64,000 nucleotides of DNA from Bacillota bacterium (GCA_009780135.1 WRAP01000004.1:1-64000), one strand, 5' to 3'. Counted from the first letter of the stretch, positions 55,236-63,949 are shown. The notes: generated by a model not told the origin, from the letters alone. A program made the numbers and translations.

Positions 55236-56135
55236 ATGACAAAATTTATTATTTCAACAGATAGTTGTGCTGACTATCTAAAAAGCGAAATGAACGAGCA
55301 AAACATTTATTGCCTTCCTATAAAAAGGATTCACGGCGATAAAGTATACGAAGAACTTTATGACAAACCCGAAGAATTCGATGAATTTTATGAGGGTGTA
55401 AAAAGCGGGAAATTATCTTCCACTTCGCAAACCAATCCAGAGGAATTTTTGGAATATTTTAATGCTCTCCTTAGCGAAGAATCCGAGGGCGATATAATTC
55501 ATATAACACTATCTAGCGGAATATCAGGTACATATAACAGTGCTGTGCTGGCTAGTAACGAAATAAACGAAAAACTAACTAATCGCAAAATCTACATAGT
55601 GGATAGCCTGATGGCTACAGTTGGGCAAATGATGCTCGTAGAAAAGTTACTAGAATTAAACGGTACAATAGATTCTGGTAAAGCAATAAAAATTGTAGAG
55701 GAAATGCGTAATAATCAGCAGGCATTCTTTATGGTGGACGATCTTAACCATCTTAAAAGAGGCGGTAGAATTAGTGCTACAAAAGCATTGCTTGGAACTA
55801 TTTTGGGAGTTAAACCAATTCTTACATTTAATAAGCAAGGTAAAATTGTCCCTTGTGAAAAAGCTAAAGGCAACATAAAGGCTATTAAAACCATTTTAGA
55901 ACTAGCCGAAAAACACAAAGACCCTCAAAATGCTGATTTTTCTAAAGAAACTGCGTATATTGTAAGAACTTCTAAAAGCGACTCATACGAAAATCTTAAA
56001 ACTGCTGTAATAAACGCTTATCCTAATATCAATTTAAAAGAAGTTATTGTAGGTCCTGTTGTTGGCACTCATTTAGGTTGTGGCGGTATCGGTTTTGTAT
56101 TTATTGGTAAACCTAGGTTAGATCTTGCTCAGTGA
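55236..56135 (+). CDS. DegV-family (FakB-type) fatty-acid-binding protein
   Basis: DegV proteins bind a fatty acid; some (FakB) present it to the kinase FakA for phosphorylation. 299 aa, two-domain fold: FIISTDSCADY at the start, SSTSQTNPEEF (ligand Ser/Thr loop), ITLSSGISGTYNSA, and DDLNHLKRGGRISATKA. AGGAG precedes the ATG. It heads an operon with a MarR regulator under FabT-like operators, which supports a lipid role. fakA is not in the window. Confidence 0.93.
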   Translation: MTKFIISTDSCADYLKSEMNEQNIYCLPIKRIHGDKVYEELYDKPEEFDEFYEGVKSGKLSSTSQTNPEEFLEYFNALLSEESEGDIIHITLSSGISGTYNSAVLASNEINEKLTNRKIYIVDSLMATVGQMMLVEKLLELNGTIDSGKAIKIVEEMRNNQQAFFMVDDLNHLKRGGRISATKALLGTILGVKPILTFNKQGKIVPCEKAKGNIKAIKTILELAEKHKDPQNADFSKETAYIVRTSKSDSYENLKTAVINAYPNINLKEVIVGPVVGTHLGCGGIGFVFIGKPRLDLAQ

Positions 56136-56186
56136 ACAAAAGAGAAGGGTGAGATAAGTGTTGATTGTGAGCTTCTTAACGATTTT

Positions 56187-56597
56187 ATGGTAGATACTTT
56201 TTACTCTATTTTACACGAGGAGGAGCGGGCATTAGAGCACCTTTCTAACGGCAAACTGACGCTAAAAGAAATTCATCTCATTGAAGCCGTCTATAAAGAA
56301 GAACAAAAAAGCAATAATACTTTTTCGGGTGTGGCAAATAATTTAAGGATTAGTCTTGGCACACTCACCGAAGCTTATAAAAAGCTAGAAAAAAAAGGCT
56401 ATCTTACTAAAAAGCAAGATAAATACGACAAAAGGGTTTATTACATTATGCCTACTCCAATTGCTCTACTTATAAATGACGAGCATACAAAATGGCACAA
56501 ATCACTTATAGATGCTATGATAAAAACAATCCCTGAAAATGATTTGCCAAATTTTATCTTAGCAATAAAAAATCTGAGGGACTTTTTTAGGCAATAA
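56187..56597 (+). CDS. MarR-family regulator, FabT-like
   Basis: Winged-helix repressor, 136 aa from the only ATG. The wHTH runs about 25-95 (LTLKEIHLIEAVY, then RISLGTLTEAYKKLEKKGYLTKK, wing YDKRVYYIMPT), with dimer helices at both ends. FabT proteins usually carry about ten more residues before the equivalent of MVDTF. Here the same frame is open for 17 codons back to the DegV stop and encodes fitting sequence (CELLNDF), but holds no ATG, GTG or TTG. The site GAAGGGTGAG lies there. The true start may be non-canonical. Likely represses this operon and perhaps lipid genes. Confidence 0.85.
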   Translation: MVDTFYSILHEEERALEHLSNGKLTLKEIHLIEAVYKEEQKSNNTFSGVANNLRISLGTLTEAYKKLEKKGYLTKKQDKYDKRVYYIMPTPIALLINDEHTKWHKSLIDAMIKTIPENDLPNFILAIKNLRDFFRQ

Positions 56598-56612
56598 GAA
56601 ATCAACAATGAG

Positions 56613-56716
56613 CAATGAGGGAAATGAGAAATTAAGGACTTATAAACATATATCAAATAAAATTAAGTATTTAAGTATTTATAATTAAAACACAATAATT
56701 TCTCATTCGCCTCATT
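56613..56716. repeat. imperfect inverted word arms before the pflB promoter
   Basis: AATGAGGGAAATGAGAAATT (from 56614) and AATTTCTCATTCGCCTCATT (from 56698) pair with two mismatches in about 23. They use the word ATGAGAAAT seen in the yidC-jag repeat. Confidence 0.6.
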
Positions 56717-56743
56717 TCTAATTTCTCATTGAATTTCCCTATT

Positions 56744-56772
56744 GACAACCATTCCTTACTACTATATACTAT
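56744..56772 (+). promoter_or_regulatory. sigma-A promoter of pflB
   Basis: TTGACA (56744-56749), 17-nt spacer, TATACT (56767-56772). Start near 56779, leader about 33 nt with AGGAG before the ATG. Confidence 0.8.
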
Positions 56773-56811
56773 CAACTGTAGACAACTTATTTAGAATTTT
56801 TAGGAGAATTT

Positions 56812-59076
56812 ATGATTATGGCAAAAGCAACAAATACAAATCAAACGCTCTTCCCTATGTGGGAAGGCTTTAATGAAGGCTCGTGGCAAAAAGAAATTGA
56901 TGTGCGAGATTTTATTCAAAAAAATTATACGCCTTATATCGGCGGTGATGAGTTTTTATCCCCTATTTCAAAAAAATCTGAAGTTCTTCTAAAAAAATAC
57001 GAAGACTTACTTTTAGAAGAAAAAAAGAGAGGCGGAGTTTATGATATAGACACCGAAAATATTGCCTCTCTTCTTAGCTTTAAGCCGGGATATCTGGATA
57101 AAGAAAACGAGGAAATTGTAGGCTTTCAAACAGACCATCCGCTAAAACGCATTGTAAATCCGTTCGGCGGAATGCGTATGGCAAAATCGGCTTGTGAAGC
57201 ATACGGATACACTATTTCTCCTAACATCGAAAATATTTTTAATTATAAAACCACTCATAACGACGGTGTTTTTAGAGTATATACTCAAGAAATGCTCAAA
57301 CTTCGTAAAAGTGGGATTCTAACGGGACTACCCGATGCGTACGGCAGAGGCAGGATTATCGGCGATTATCGCCGTGTTGCTCTATACGGTGTAGATATGC
57401 TGGTAGAACATAAAAATAAAGATTTTTTAGAGCTAGAAAAAGGCGATATGGACGAAGGTAAAATTCGTTTACGAGAGGATATTCACCGCCAAACTGCCTT
57501 TTTAAAAAAATTAAAAGGAATGGCTGAAATGTACGGACACGATATATCTAAGCCTGCTACTACCGCTAAAGAAGCAATTCAATGGACATATTATGCTTAT
57601 TTAGGTGCAATTAAAGAACAAAACGGTGCCGCTATGAGCTTAGGACGGGTTAGCACATTCTTAGATATTTATATCGAAAAAGATATTAAAGCCGGTATAA
57701 TTACAGAACTAGAGGCACAAGAGCTTATCGACCAATTTGTATTAAAGCTAAGAATGGCACGCCAATTAAGAACTCCCGACTATAACGAACTATTCGCAGG
57801 CGACCCAACATGGGTAACCGAGGCAATCGGCGGTACAGGTACAGACGGAAGAACTCTTGTAACCCGTACTTCTTTTAGGTTTATGCACTCACTTTATAAT
57901 CTAAAGCCTGCTCCAGAGCCTAACATCACAGTGCTATGGGCACAAGATTTGCCTGAGAATTTTAAGACTTATTGCTCTAAGGTTTCAATCGAAACCTCTA
58001 GTATTCAGTACGAAAACGATGATTTGATGCGTCCCGTATACGGCGACGATTACGGCATTTCTTGTTGCGTTTCTGCCATGACGCTAGGTAAACAAATGCA
58101 ATACTTTGGTGCTAGATGTAATTTAGCTAAGTTATTATTGGTTGCTTTGAACGGCGGAAGAGACGAGCTTACAGGCGAAAGTGTAGGGCTTGATATGGAA
58201 CCAATAAATAGTGGCAAATTAGACTATGATGTTGTGCTAAAACGCTATCTTAAATATATCGATTGGCTTGCTAAAGCGTATGTAAATACAATGAATGTAA
58301 TTCATTATATGCACGACAAATACGCTTACGAAAAATTGCAAATGAGCCTTCACGATACTGTAGTAGAAAGGCTTATGGCTTTTGGAATTGCAGGTCTTTC
58401 AGTTTGCGCAGATAGCTTAAGTGCCATAAAATATGCGTCAGTTACTCCTATAGTAGACGAAACAGGTTTAATCACAGAATATAAAACCGAAGGCGAATTT
58501 CCAAAATTCGGTAATGATGACTGCCGAGTGGACGACATCGCCGCTTATCTTGTAAAATATTTCTACGAGGAACTTATTAAAACTAAGGCATATCGAGAAA
58601 GCGTTCATACCCTTAGTATTCTTACAATTACCTCTAATGTAATGTATGGTTTAAAAACAGGTAGCACACCCTGTGGTCGCAAAAGTGGAGAAGCATTTGC
58701 CCCGGGTGCTAATCCCCTACACAACCGAGAAAAGCACGGAGCGCTGGCCAGTCTTAATTCAGTTGCAAAACTTGATTACAAATATTGCCGAGACGGAATC
58801 TCTAACACCTTTAATGTTTCGCCAAGCTACTTAGGCAAAAACAACGCAACAGTACAGAAGAATTTGTCTACAATCCTAGACGGCTATTTCCGTAGTGGCG
58901 GACATCATCTAAACATAAATGTTTTCGATAGAGAAACTCTGTTAGAAGCACATAAAGTTCCCGAAAAATTCCCATTCTTAACAATCCGAGTATCAGGCTA
59001 TGCCGTAAAATTCGGAGTATTAAGCACAAAGCATAGACAAGAAGTATTAGATAGAACTTTCTTTGATAAAGGATAA
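56812..59076 (+). CDS. pflB: formate C-acetyltransferase (pyruvate formate-lyase)
   Basis: Glycyl-radical enzyme splitting pyruvate into acetyl-CoA and formate during anaerobic fermentation. 754 aa, normal. The catalytic Cys pair is in [13 protein letters not shown] and the radical glycine in VSGYAVKF near the C-terminus. [20 protein letters not shown] and [16 protein letters not shown] are typical. Strong promoter and AGGAG site. Its activase gene lies 0.95 kb further, beyond a regulator and a small gene. Confidence 0.97.
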   Translation: MIMAKATNTNQTLFPMWEGFNEGSWQKEIDVRDFIQKNYTPYIGGDEFLSPISKKSEVLLKKYEDLLLEEKKRGGVYDIDTENIASLLSFKPGYLDKENEEIVGFQTDHPLKRIVNPFGGMRMAKSACEAYGYTISPNIENIFNYKTTHNDGVFRVYTQEMLKLRKSGILTGLPDAYGRGRIIGDYRRVALYGVDMLVEHKNKDFLELEKGDMDEGKIRLREDIHRQTAFLKKLKGMAEMYGHDISKPATTAKEAIQWTYYAYLGAIKEQNGAAMSLGRVSTFLDIYIEKDIKAGIITELEAQELIDQFVLKLRMARQLRTPDYNELFAGDPTWVTEAIGGTGTDGRTLVTRTSFRFMHSLYNLKPAPEPNITVLWAQDLPENFKTYCSKVSIETSSIQYENDDLMRPVYGDDYGISCCVSAMTLGKQMQYFGARCNLAKLLLVALNGGRDELTGESVGLDMEPINSGKLDYDVVLKRYLKYIDWLAKAYVNTMNVIHYMHDKYAYEKLQMSLHDTVVERLMAFGIAGLSVCADSLSAIKYASVTPIVDETGLITEYKTEGEFPKFGNDDCRVDDIAAYLVKYFYEELIKTKAYRESVHTLSILTITSNVMYGLKTGSTPCGRKSGEAFAPGANPLHNREKHGALASLNSVAKLDYKYCRDGISNTFNVSPSYLGKNNATVQKNLSTILDGYFRSGGHHLNINVFDRETLLEAHKVPEKFPFLTIRVSGYAVKFGVLSTKHRQEVLDRTFFDKG

Positions 59077-59105
59077 ACTAGATTTATATTGAAATTGATG
59101 AATAA

Positions 59106-59143
59106 AAAAATGGATGCTGATAGATTTATCAACATCCATTTTT
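59106..59143. terminator. terminator between pflB and the XRE gene
   Basis: AAAAATGGATGCTGAT (59106-59121) pairs with ATCAACATCCATTTTT (59128-59143) with one mismatch; T-run on both sides. Confidence 0.85.
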
Positions 59144-59152
59144 CTTAGGATT

Positions 59153-59596
59153 CTACTCTCTGCCTACTAGATAGTCTAGTGAGCAATCGAGAGCTTCGGA
59201 AATTCTTAGTAGGCTATCAAGGCTTGGTTCACTTACGCCGTTAATCCAGTTATAATAATTACCTGTATTCATTTTTGTTTTTCTACTTAATCCATACAAT
59301 GTAAATCCTTTTGCTTCTACTGCACTACGAAACCACTCCGAAAATGGCGGACGCTGTTTAGGTGCTGTTAAATAATTTTCTTGTTCTATTCCTAATAAAA
59401 ATTCTAAAGAGCATTTAAAATAATCTGCAAGTTTTATAAGATTATAAACAGACGGCACAAAATTTATTTTACCTGTAAGCCAATCATAAATACTTTTTTC
59501 GCTACAACTAATATTTTGACTTAATTTTTTTACAGTAATATTGTTTTCAAAGATAAGTTCTTTTAGCCTTTCGCTAAATTGTGCTATAGTATCCAT
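59153..59596 (-). CDS. DNA-binding protein with two tandem XRE-type HTH domains
   Basis: A 147-aa repressor-like protein with two Cro/C1-type domains: residues about 5-70 (KKLSQNISCSEKSIYDWLTGK) and 83-147 (LYGLSRKTKMNTGNYYNWINGV), each ending with the same motif (CSLEFLLG, CSLDYLVG). No other domain. It lies divergent to a small gene, with a shared inverted-repeat operator. Likely autorepressor; could act like the antitoxin half of a pair (speculative). Confidence 0.85.
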   Translation of the reverse strand: MDTIAQFSERLKELIFENNITVKKLSQNISCSEKSIYDWLTGKINFVPSVYNLIKLADYFKCSLEFLLGIEQENYLTAPKQRPPFSEWFRSAVEAKGFTLYGLSRKTKMNTGNYYNWINGVSEPSLDSLLRISEALDCSLDYLVGRE

Positions 59597-59620
59597 TTTT
59601 TCGACAACCTCTTACAAAAT

Positions 59621-59677
59621 ATACTACCTCGACTTTCTTATAAATTATTGACTTTGAGAAAGTTAGGGTAGTATAAT
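59621..59677. promoter_or_regulatory. operator and promoter between the XRE gene and small gene
   Basis: 20-bp arms (59621-59640 and 59655-59674) match in 16 of 20 positions as inverted repeat: ATACTACC and ACTTTCT blocks, 14-nt spacer. Within it lies a rightward promoter TTGACT (59648-59653), 18 nt, TATAAT (59672-59677). A leftward TATATT (59618-59623) touches the other arm. Confidence 0.75.
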
Positions 59678-59731
59678 TATATCAACAGCTTCCCCATATA
59701 TAGTTGTTAATATACTAAGGAGGTTAATCAA

Positions 59732-59914
59732 ATGAAGAATGAAATAAAATACATTAGAGATGAAATGCTAAAGAACTTAAAAAACAACAAAGAATTTGAA
59801 AATACAGTTGTAGCAGAAATTGACGGCTGTAATGTAGCAATAGCAGACATCGCACTACCGGCTACTAATAATCAAAATCAAGTTTACCGTTTAATAATTA
59901 TTAAACATAACTAA
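59732..59914 (+). CDS. small protein of unknown function
   Basis: A 60-aa acidic/basic mixed protein (MKNEIKYIRDEMLKNLKNNK at the start) with a strong AAGGAGG nine nt before the ATG and its own regulated promoter, so it is very probably expressed. A helical N half is followed by a beta-like end (NQVYRLIIIKHN). No family recognised. Divergent from the double-HTH gene, inserted between pflB and pflA. Confidence 0.7.
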   Translation: MKNEIKYIRDEMLKNLKNNKEFENTVVAEIDGCNVAIADIALPATNNQNQVYRLIIIKHN

Positions 59915-59988
59915 AAAACTGTACTACATAATTATTCTCAAATAATAATAGGTTTAATAAACTCATAATTGGTTGTACGTTAATAAAT

Positions 59989-60018
59989 TTGACATTATTG
60001 GTTACAATATGCTATACT
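59989..60018 (+). promoter_or_regulatory. sigma-A promoter of pflA, nearly leaderless
   Basis: TTGACA (59989-59994), 18-nt spacer, TATACT (60013-60018). The ATG at 60031 follows after 12 nt and no ribosome-binding site is seen. Confidence 0.7.
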
Positions 60019-60030
60019 GATATTGTAATT

Positions 60031-60738
60031 ATGGCTATCAAAAAACCTACACAACTTTCATTAAATGTCGCTTCTATCGAAACGCTGGGGACGCTTGATG
60101 GTCCGGGGCTACGAACCATTATATTTTTTAAAGGCTGTCCGCTTAGATGTAAATACTGCCATAATGCTGATATGTTGTCTTTTGAGGGTGGGGAAAAATG
60201 GACAATTGATAGTTTAGTAACAAAATGTATTAAATATAAAAATTTCTACGGAGAGAATGGCGGGGTTACACTTAGCGGCGGCGAGCCGTTGACACAGCAA
60301 TCCCCCTCTCTTGTGCTACTTATAAAGGAATTGCAAAAAAAAGATATTCATGTAGTGTTAGATACATCGGGTTTTCCATTTAGCGAAGAAGTTTTGTCAG
60401 TGGTTGATTTAGTTATTTTAGATGTAAAGCACACCGATAAAGAGGCTTACTTAGATTTAGTAGGTGTGCCGATTGATGATTGTTTAAAATCGTTAGAATA
60501 TCTTAAAAAAATCGGCAAACCATTTTGGGTGCGTCAAGTAATTGTAGAGGGGATAACTGATAATGTAACTCAAATTTTAAAATTAAAAGAACTCGCACAG
60601 GGTGCCGAAAAAATAGAACTACTAGCATATCATAAAATGGGTGTAAATAAGTGGAAAACTTTGGGACTAAAATATCCATTGGAAAATATACCAGCAACAA
60701 GTAAAAAAACTATGGACAAGCTAAATGCGTTGTTATAA
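60031..60738 (+). CDS. pflA: pyruvate formate-lyase activating enzyme
   Basis: Radical-SAM enzyme that places the glycyl radical on PflB. 235 aa from ATG 60031. The reading frame stays open to a TTG at 59989, but that TTG is the -35 box of its promoter, so it is not the start. The cluster motif is GCPLRCKYCHN; SIETLGTLDGPGLRTIIFFKG before it and LSGGEPLTQ after it are standard. Separate promoter from pflB. Confidence 0.95.
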   Translation: MAIKKPTQLSLNVASIETLGTLDGPGLRTIIFFKGCPLRCKYCHNADMLSFEGGEKWTIDSLVTKCIKYKNFYGENGGVTLSGGEPLTQQSPSLVLLIKELQKKDIHVVLDTSGFPFSEEVLSVVDLVILDVKHTDKEAYLDLVGVPIDDCLKSLEYLKKIGKPFWVRQVIVEGITDNVTQILKLKELAQGAEKIELLAYHKMGVNKWKTLGLKYPLENIPATSKKTMDKLNALL

Positions 60739-60739
60739 T

Positions 60740-60772
60740 AAAAAAGCGTAATTAAACAAATTACGCTTTTTT
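60740..60772. terminator. bidirectional terminator after pflA
   Basis: Perfect 14-bp stem AAAAAAGCGTAATT with its complement (60740-60753, 60759-60772), 5-nt loop. Confidence 0.92.
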
Positions 60773-60785
60773 GTTATTTATGTTA

Positions 60786-61379
60786 TTACAATTTTTCTGA
60801 TTTATCTGTTGCAATTTCATTGGGCTGTTGCTCTTGAGTTGTAACAACATCAGATTTTTTTGGTTTATCTATATCAGAGAAAATAGCTCTTATTACCGCA
60901 AGGGCTATAGTTGAGATAGTAATCAAAATAAAGCTAGTTAGTAGCGAGAAAAAGTGATTAAGTATGAAGTAGTCTGTTCTAGGCACTGTCCAGCTATCAT
61001 CTCCATAATAAAACAATAAAATTGCATTTATAAATATGGCAACTACTACCGCTATTATAGTAAAAAAAAGAAAAACATACCTTAATACTTTAGCATTATC
61101 ATTGTTATTTAACATACTAAGCAAAAACACCATTGCAAAAATAGAAGTAAGTAAACCCGTTAAGCCAAATGATAATATTGTATTCATGAAAACGCTACTT
61201 ATCATGTTGTTTTCTATCGCTCTTCTTCCCTCTTCGTCACGCACATACTGCATAAGATAAAAAACAGATTCTGAAAAGAGTGCTACTATTTGCCATAAAA
61301 GCAAAACACCTATAACACAAGCTAGCACTATAAGTGTGATTTTTTTGATGTCGTTTTTTGATAAGTTAGAATTTTGCAT
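60786..61379 (-). CDS. four-helix membrane protein of unknown function
   Basis: A 197-aa protein with helices at about 13-35, 62-88, 100-125 and 140-165 and a short cytosolic Lys/Glu-rich tail. No signature residues. Not recognised. The ATG has no strong ribosome-binding site (AGGTAAACTT before it). Alone between two terminators. The 165 bp to its right hold only the rplQ terminator. Confidence 0.65.
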   Translation of the reverse strand: MQNSNLSKNDIKKITLIVLACVIGVLLLWQIVALFSESVFYLMQYVRDEEGRRAIENNMISSVFMNTILSFGLTGLLTSIFAMVFLLSMLNNNDNAKVLRYVFLFFTIIAVVVAIFINAILLFYYGDDSWTVPRTDYFILNHFFSLLTSFILITISTIALAVIRAIFSDIDKPKKSDVVTTQEQQPNEIATDKSEKL

Positions 61380-61504
61380 AAGTTTACCTCAGTTGAATTT
61401 TTTTATTATTATGTGCGAGCGACAGAGTGTACCTTCGGTTTTTGTTCAAATGTCTCTACAGTAAACGAATTTTATTACTGACTAATGTAATTGCCTATAA
61501 AACA

Positions 61505-61538
61505 TAATACAGGACACCAAAAATGATGTCCTGTATTA
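61505..61538 (-). terminator. terminator of the rpsK-rpsD-rpoA-rplQ operon
   Basis: 12-bp perfect stem TAATACAGGACA/TGTCCTGTATTA (61505-61516, 61527-61538), 10-nt loop. Confidence 0.85.
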
Positions 61539-61545
61539 AAATTTA

Positions 61546-62079
61546 TTACACTAATTCAATAAGTGCGGCTTCGGCACCGTCGCCACGGCGAGGACCCATT
61601 TTTAGAACTCTTGTATAACCACCGCCTTTGCCGTGTTCTTCTATACGGCGAGCATAGCGAGGAGCATATTCATTAAAAATCTTCTCGATAAGAGGGTGAT
61701 AGATATGCTCTGTTCTACCTCTAAAAGCAGCTTTGGTTTCCTTCTCAGCTCTTTGCTCTTGCTGGTTATAAACACTAGCCATTATACGGCGACGAGCAGC
61801 AAGTTTAATAGGACCATCATTTACAAGTTCTACTTTAACTTGTTTTTCTGTAATCTTGCCTTTTTTATCTGTAGATTTTATAATACGGGTTTCTTCTTTT
61901 TTAACCGTATCTTTATAGCTATTTATAGCAAGAGTTAAAAGTTTTTCGGCTAAGCGAGATACTTCTTTTGCTCTAGCATATGTTGTTTCGATTCTTCCGT
62001 GCCACAGTAATGCCGTTACTTGGTTGCGAAGCATTGCCAAGCGTTGGTCGGTAGCTTTTCCTAATTTGCGTTGTTGCAT
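61546..62079 (-). CDS. rplQ: 50S ribosomal protein L17 with insertion
   Basis: Large-subunit protein at the exit tunnel. MQQRKLGKATDQRLAMLRNQ and GGGYTRVLKMGPRRGDGAEA are family ends. Typical L17 has 112-130 aa; this has 177, the excess being a charged insertion at about 55-115 (KKEETRIIKSTDKKGKITEK region). Such insertions occur in several Clostridia lineages. Confidence 0.95.
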   Translation of the reverse strand: MQQRKLGKATDQRLAMLRNQVTALLWHGRIETTYARAKEVSRLAEKLLTLAINSYKDTVKKEETRIIKSTDKKGKITEKQVKVELVNDGPIKLAARRRIMASVYNQQEQRAEKETKAAFRGRTEHIYHPLIEKIFNEYAPRYARRIEEHGKGGGYTRVLKMGPRRGDGAEAALIELV

Positions 62080-62127
62080 TTTGTTTTTTCCTTATGCGGC
62101 AAGTTTTGCCGTTTCTCCAGTTTTTAA

Positions 62128-62220
62128 AACGAACAATTAAACAATTTTCAAAGCTCAATATTGATTTATTAGCTAAATAAATCCTCCAATTGCACAATGA
62201 GCGTTGTTACATTGAACATT
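62128..62220. repeat. imperfect inverted word arms between rplQ and rpoA
   Basis: The 163-bp spacer has GAACAATTAAACAATTTTCA and AAGCTCAATATTG (62128-62163) facing CAATGAGCGTTGTTAC and ATTGAACATT (62187-62220). Same words as between rnpA and rpmH. Confidence 0.45.
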
Positions 62221-62242
62221 AAAAAAGCTGTGCTTTTTATAT

Positions 62243-63205
62243 TTATTCTTCTTCGCCTTTTTTGAAGTCTAATCCATAATGGCGAAGTTTTGCTCTAATT
62301 TCGTCTAACGACTTGCTACCTAGGTTACGCACTTTTAGCATATCATCCATAGAGCGTTTTGTTAAATCCTCTAGCGTATGAATACCGGCACGCTTTAAAC
62401 AGTTAAAGCTACGCACCGATAAATCCATATCCTCTATACTCATATTAAGTATATTAACTTTAGCTTCTACCTCACTCTCGCCACCGGTAACAGTAATTAC
62501 ACCACGCATAGTGTCTGTAAGGTTTTCGAACCTCTTAACATGCTCGTTAAGTGCTATAGCGGCTAAGCTAAGAGCTTCTTTAGCTGTAATAGAACCATCG
62601 GTTTTAATCTCTAATGTTAGCTTATCATAGTCGATTTTTTGACCGACACGGGTAGTTTCTACGCTATAGCTAGCCATTTTAACAGGCGAAAATTTAGAGT
62701 CTATAGCAATATATCCTATAGGCTGAGTTTCGTCTTTTTGAAGCTCGGCTACTTGATACCCGCTACCTAAGCCAACATAAAGTTCCATATTTAATTTGCC
62801 ACCGCTATCTAGGGTGCAAATCGGCATATCGGGATTTAGAATTTCTACCTCTGGATCTAGAGAAATACTACTTGCTCTAACAACACCCGGAGTTTTTGCC
62901 TCTATACGAATAACTTTTTTGATGCTTTTATCGGTATAGGTTGTTTTGATATTCAAGTCTTTTAAATTTTGAATAATCTCAGCGACATCTTCTCTTACAC
63001 CTTTAATAGTAGAGAATTCATGTTGTACGCCTTCAATTCTAATGCCCACAATGGCAGAACCGGGAAGTGCACTCATTAAAACTCGTCTAAGAGCGTTTCC
63101 TAGTGTTGTGCCGTAGCCTCTCTCTAAAGGCTCTGCAATAAATTTGCCAATGCGCTTATCCGCACTTTCTTCCGGATAAATTTGTGGACTTTTTATTTCC
63201 ATCAT
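62243..63205 (-). CDS. rpoA: DNA-directed RNA polymerase subunit alpha
   Basis: Scaffold of RNA polymerase assembly. 320 aa. N-terminal domain with PLERGYGTTLGNALRRVLMSALPGSAI; C-terminal domain (from ~245) with SVRSFNCLKRAGIHTLEDLT and VRNLGSKSLDEIRAKL, which contacts DNA and activators. AAGGAGA lies close before the ATG. Confidence 0.97.
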   Translation of the reverse strand: MMEIKSPQIYPEESADKRIGKFIAEPLERGYGTTLGNALRRVLMSALPGSAIVGIRIEGVQHEFSTIKGVREDVAEIIQNLKDLNIKTTYTDKSIKKVIRIEAKTPGVVRASSISLDPEVEILNPDMPICTLDSGGKLNMELYVGLGSGYQVAELQKDETQPIGYIAIDSKFSPVKMASYSVETTRVGQKIDYDKLTLEIKTDGSITAKEALSLAAIALNEHVKRFENLTDTMRGVITVTGGESEVEAKVNILNMSIEDMDLSVRSFNCLKRAGIHTLEDLTKRSMDDMLKVRNLGSKSLDEIRAKLRHYGLDFKKGEEE

Positions 63206-63234
63206 ATAATTGGAATCTCCTTATTGGATAAAAT

Positions 63235-63325
63235 AATGAAAACTTAAAAATGAAAACTTAAAAATAATTGATTCCATATTAAAAAATAAACCGATATTTT
63301 TAAGTTTTAAGTTTTCAATTTTAAG
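63235..63325. repeat. imperfect inverted word arms between rpoA and rpsD
   Basis: ATGAAAACTTAAAAATGAAA (from 63236) faces TTAAGTTTTAAGTTTTCAAT (from 63300); a TTGAAAACTTAAAA-type core pairs over about 20 bp. Confidence 0.6.
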
Positions 63326-63328
63326 TGA

Positions 63329-63949
63329 TTATTTTGAATAAAGTTCTACTATAAGTTGCTCATTGATTCTAGCGTCGATGTCGGTGCGTTCCGGTAATTC
63401 GATAATTTTACCTACAAAGCTATCGGTATCAAAACTAACCCATTTGGGCATAACTATTTTAGCACCTTTAAGCTCTTTAAAATACTCGTTATCTTTGCGG
63501 TTTTCTCTAATTGTAATAACATCGCCTAGTTTAACGATATAAGCAGGGATATTAACAGATTTACCATTAATCTCTACATGACCGTGATTTACAATTTGAC
63601 GGCTTTGTGCTCTAGAACTACCAATACCCATACGGTAGATAACATTATCTAGCCTTCTTTCTAGCAAGAAAAGCATATTAGCACCTGTGATACCTTTTAT
63701 CCTAGATGCCTCTGTATAATAACTACGGAATTGCTTTTCCAGTACACCATACATTCTTTTAACCTTTTGTTTTTCTCTAAGCTGAATTTGGTACTCGCTT
63801 GGTTTTTTTCTGCCCGTGCCATGCTGACCCGGTGCTCCAAAGCGTCTTTCTACAGCACATTTTTTGCTTGTGCATCTTTCGCCTTTAAGAAATAATTTTT
63901 GACCTTCTCTGCGGCATTGACGACAATCCGCTCCTGTATATTTTGCCAT
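63329..63949 (-). CDS. rpsD: 30S ribosomal protein S4
   Basis: Primary 16S rRNA-binding protein. 206 aa. Zinc-type N-terminus (ADCRQCRREG, then GERCTSKKC) followed by RPQHGTG-like FGAPGQHGTGRKKPSEY and the S4 RNA-binding domain (RLDNVIYRMG, RQIVNHGHVEINGK). Starts 15 nt after rpsK. Confidence 0.97.
   Translation of the reverse strand: MAKYTGADCRQCRREGQKLFLKGERCTSKKCAVERRFGAPGQHGTGRKKPSEYQIQLREKQKVKRMYGVLEKQFRSYYTEASRIKGITGANMLFLLERRLDNVIYRMGIGSSRAQSRQIVNHGHVEINGKSVNIPAYIVKLGDVITIRENRKDNEYFKELKGAKIVMPKWVSFDTDSFVGKIIELPERTDIDARINEQLIVELYSK

Noticed and set aside
59989-60030. TTG 59989 as pflA start
   Set aside because: This TTGACA is the -35 box of a promoter whose -10 lies downstream; the added residues are not part of the family.
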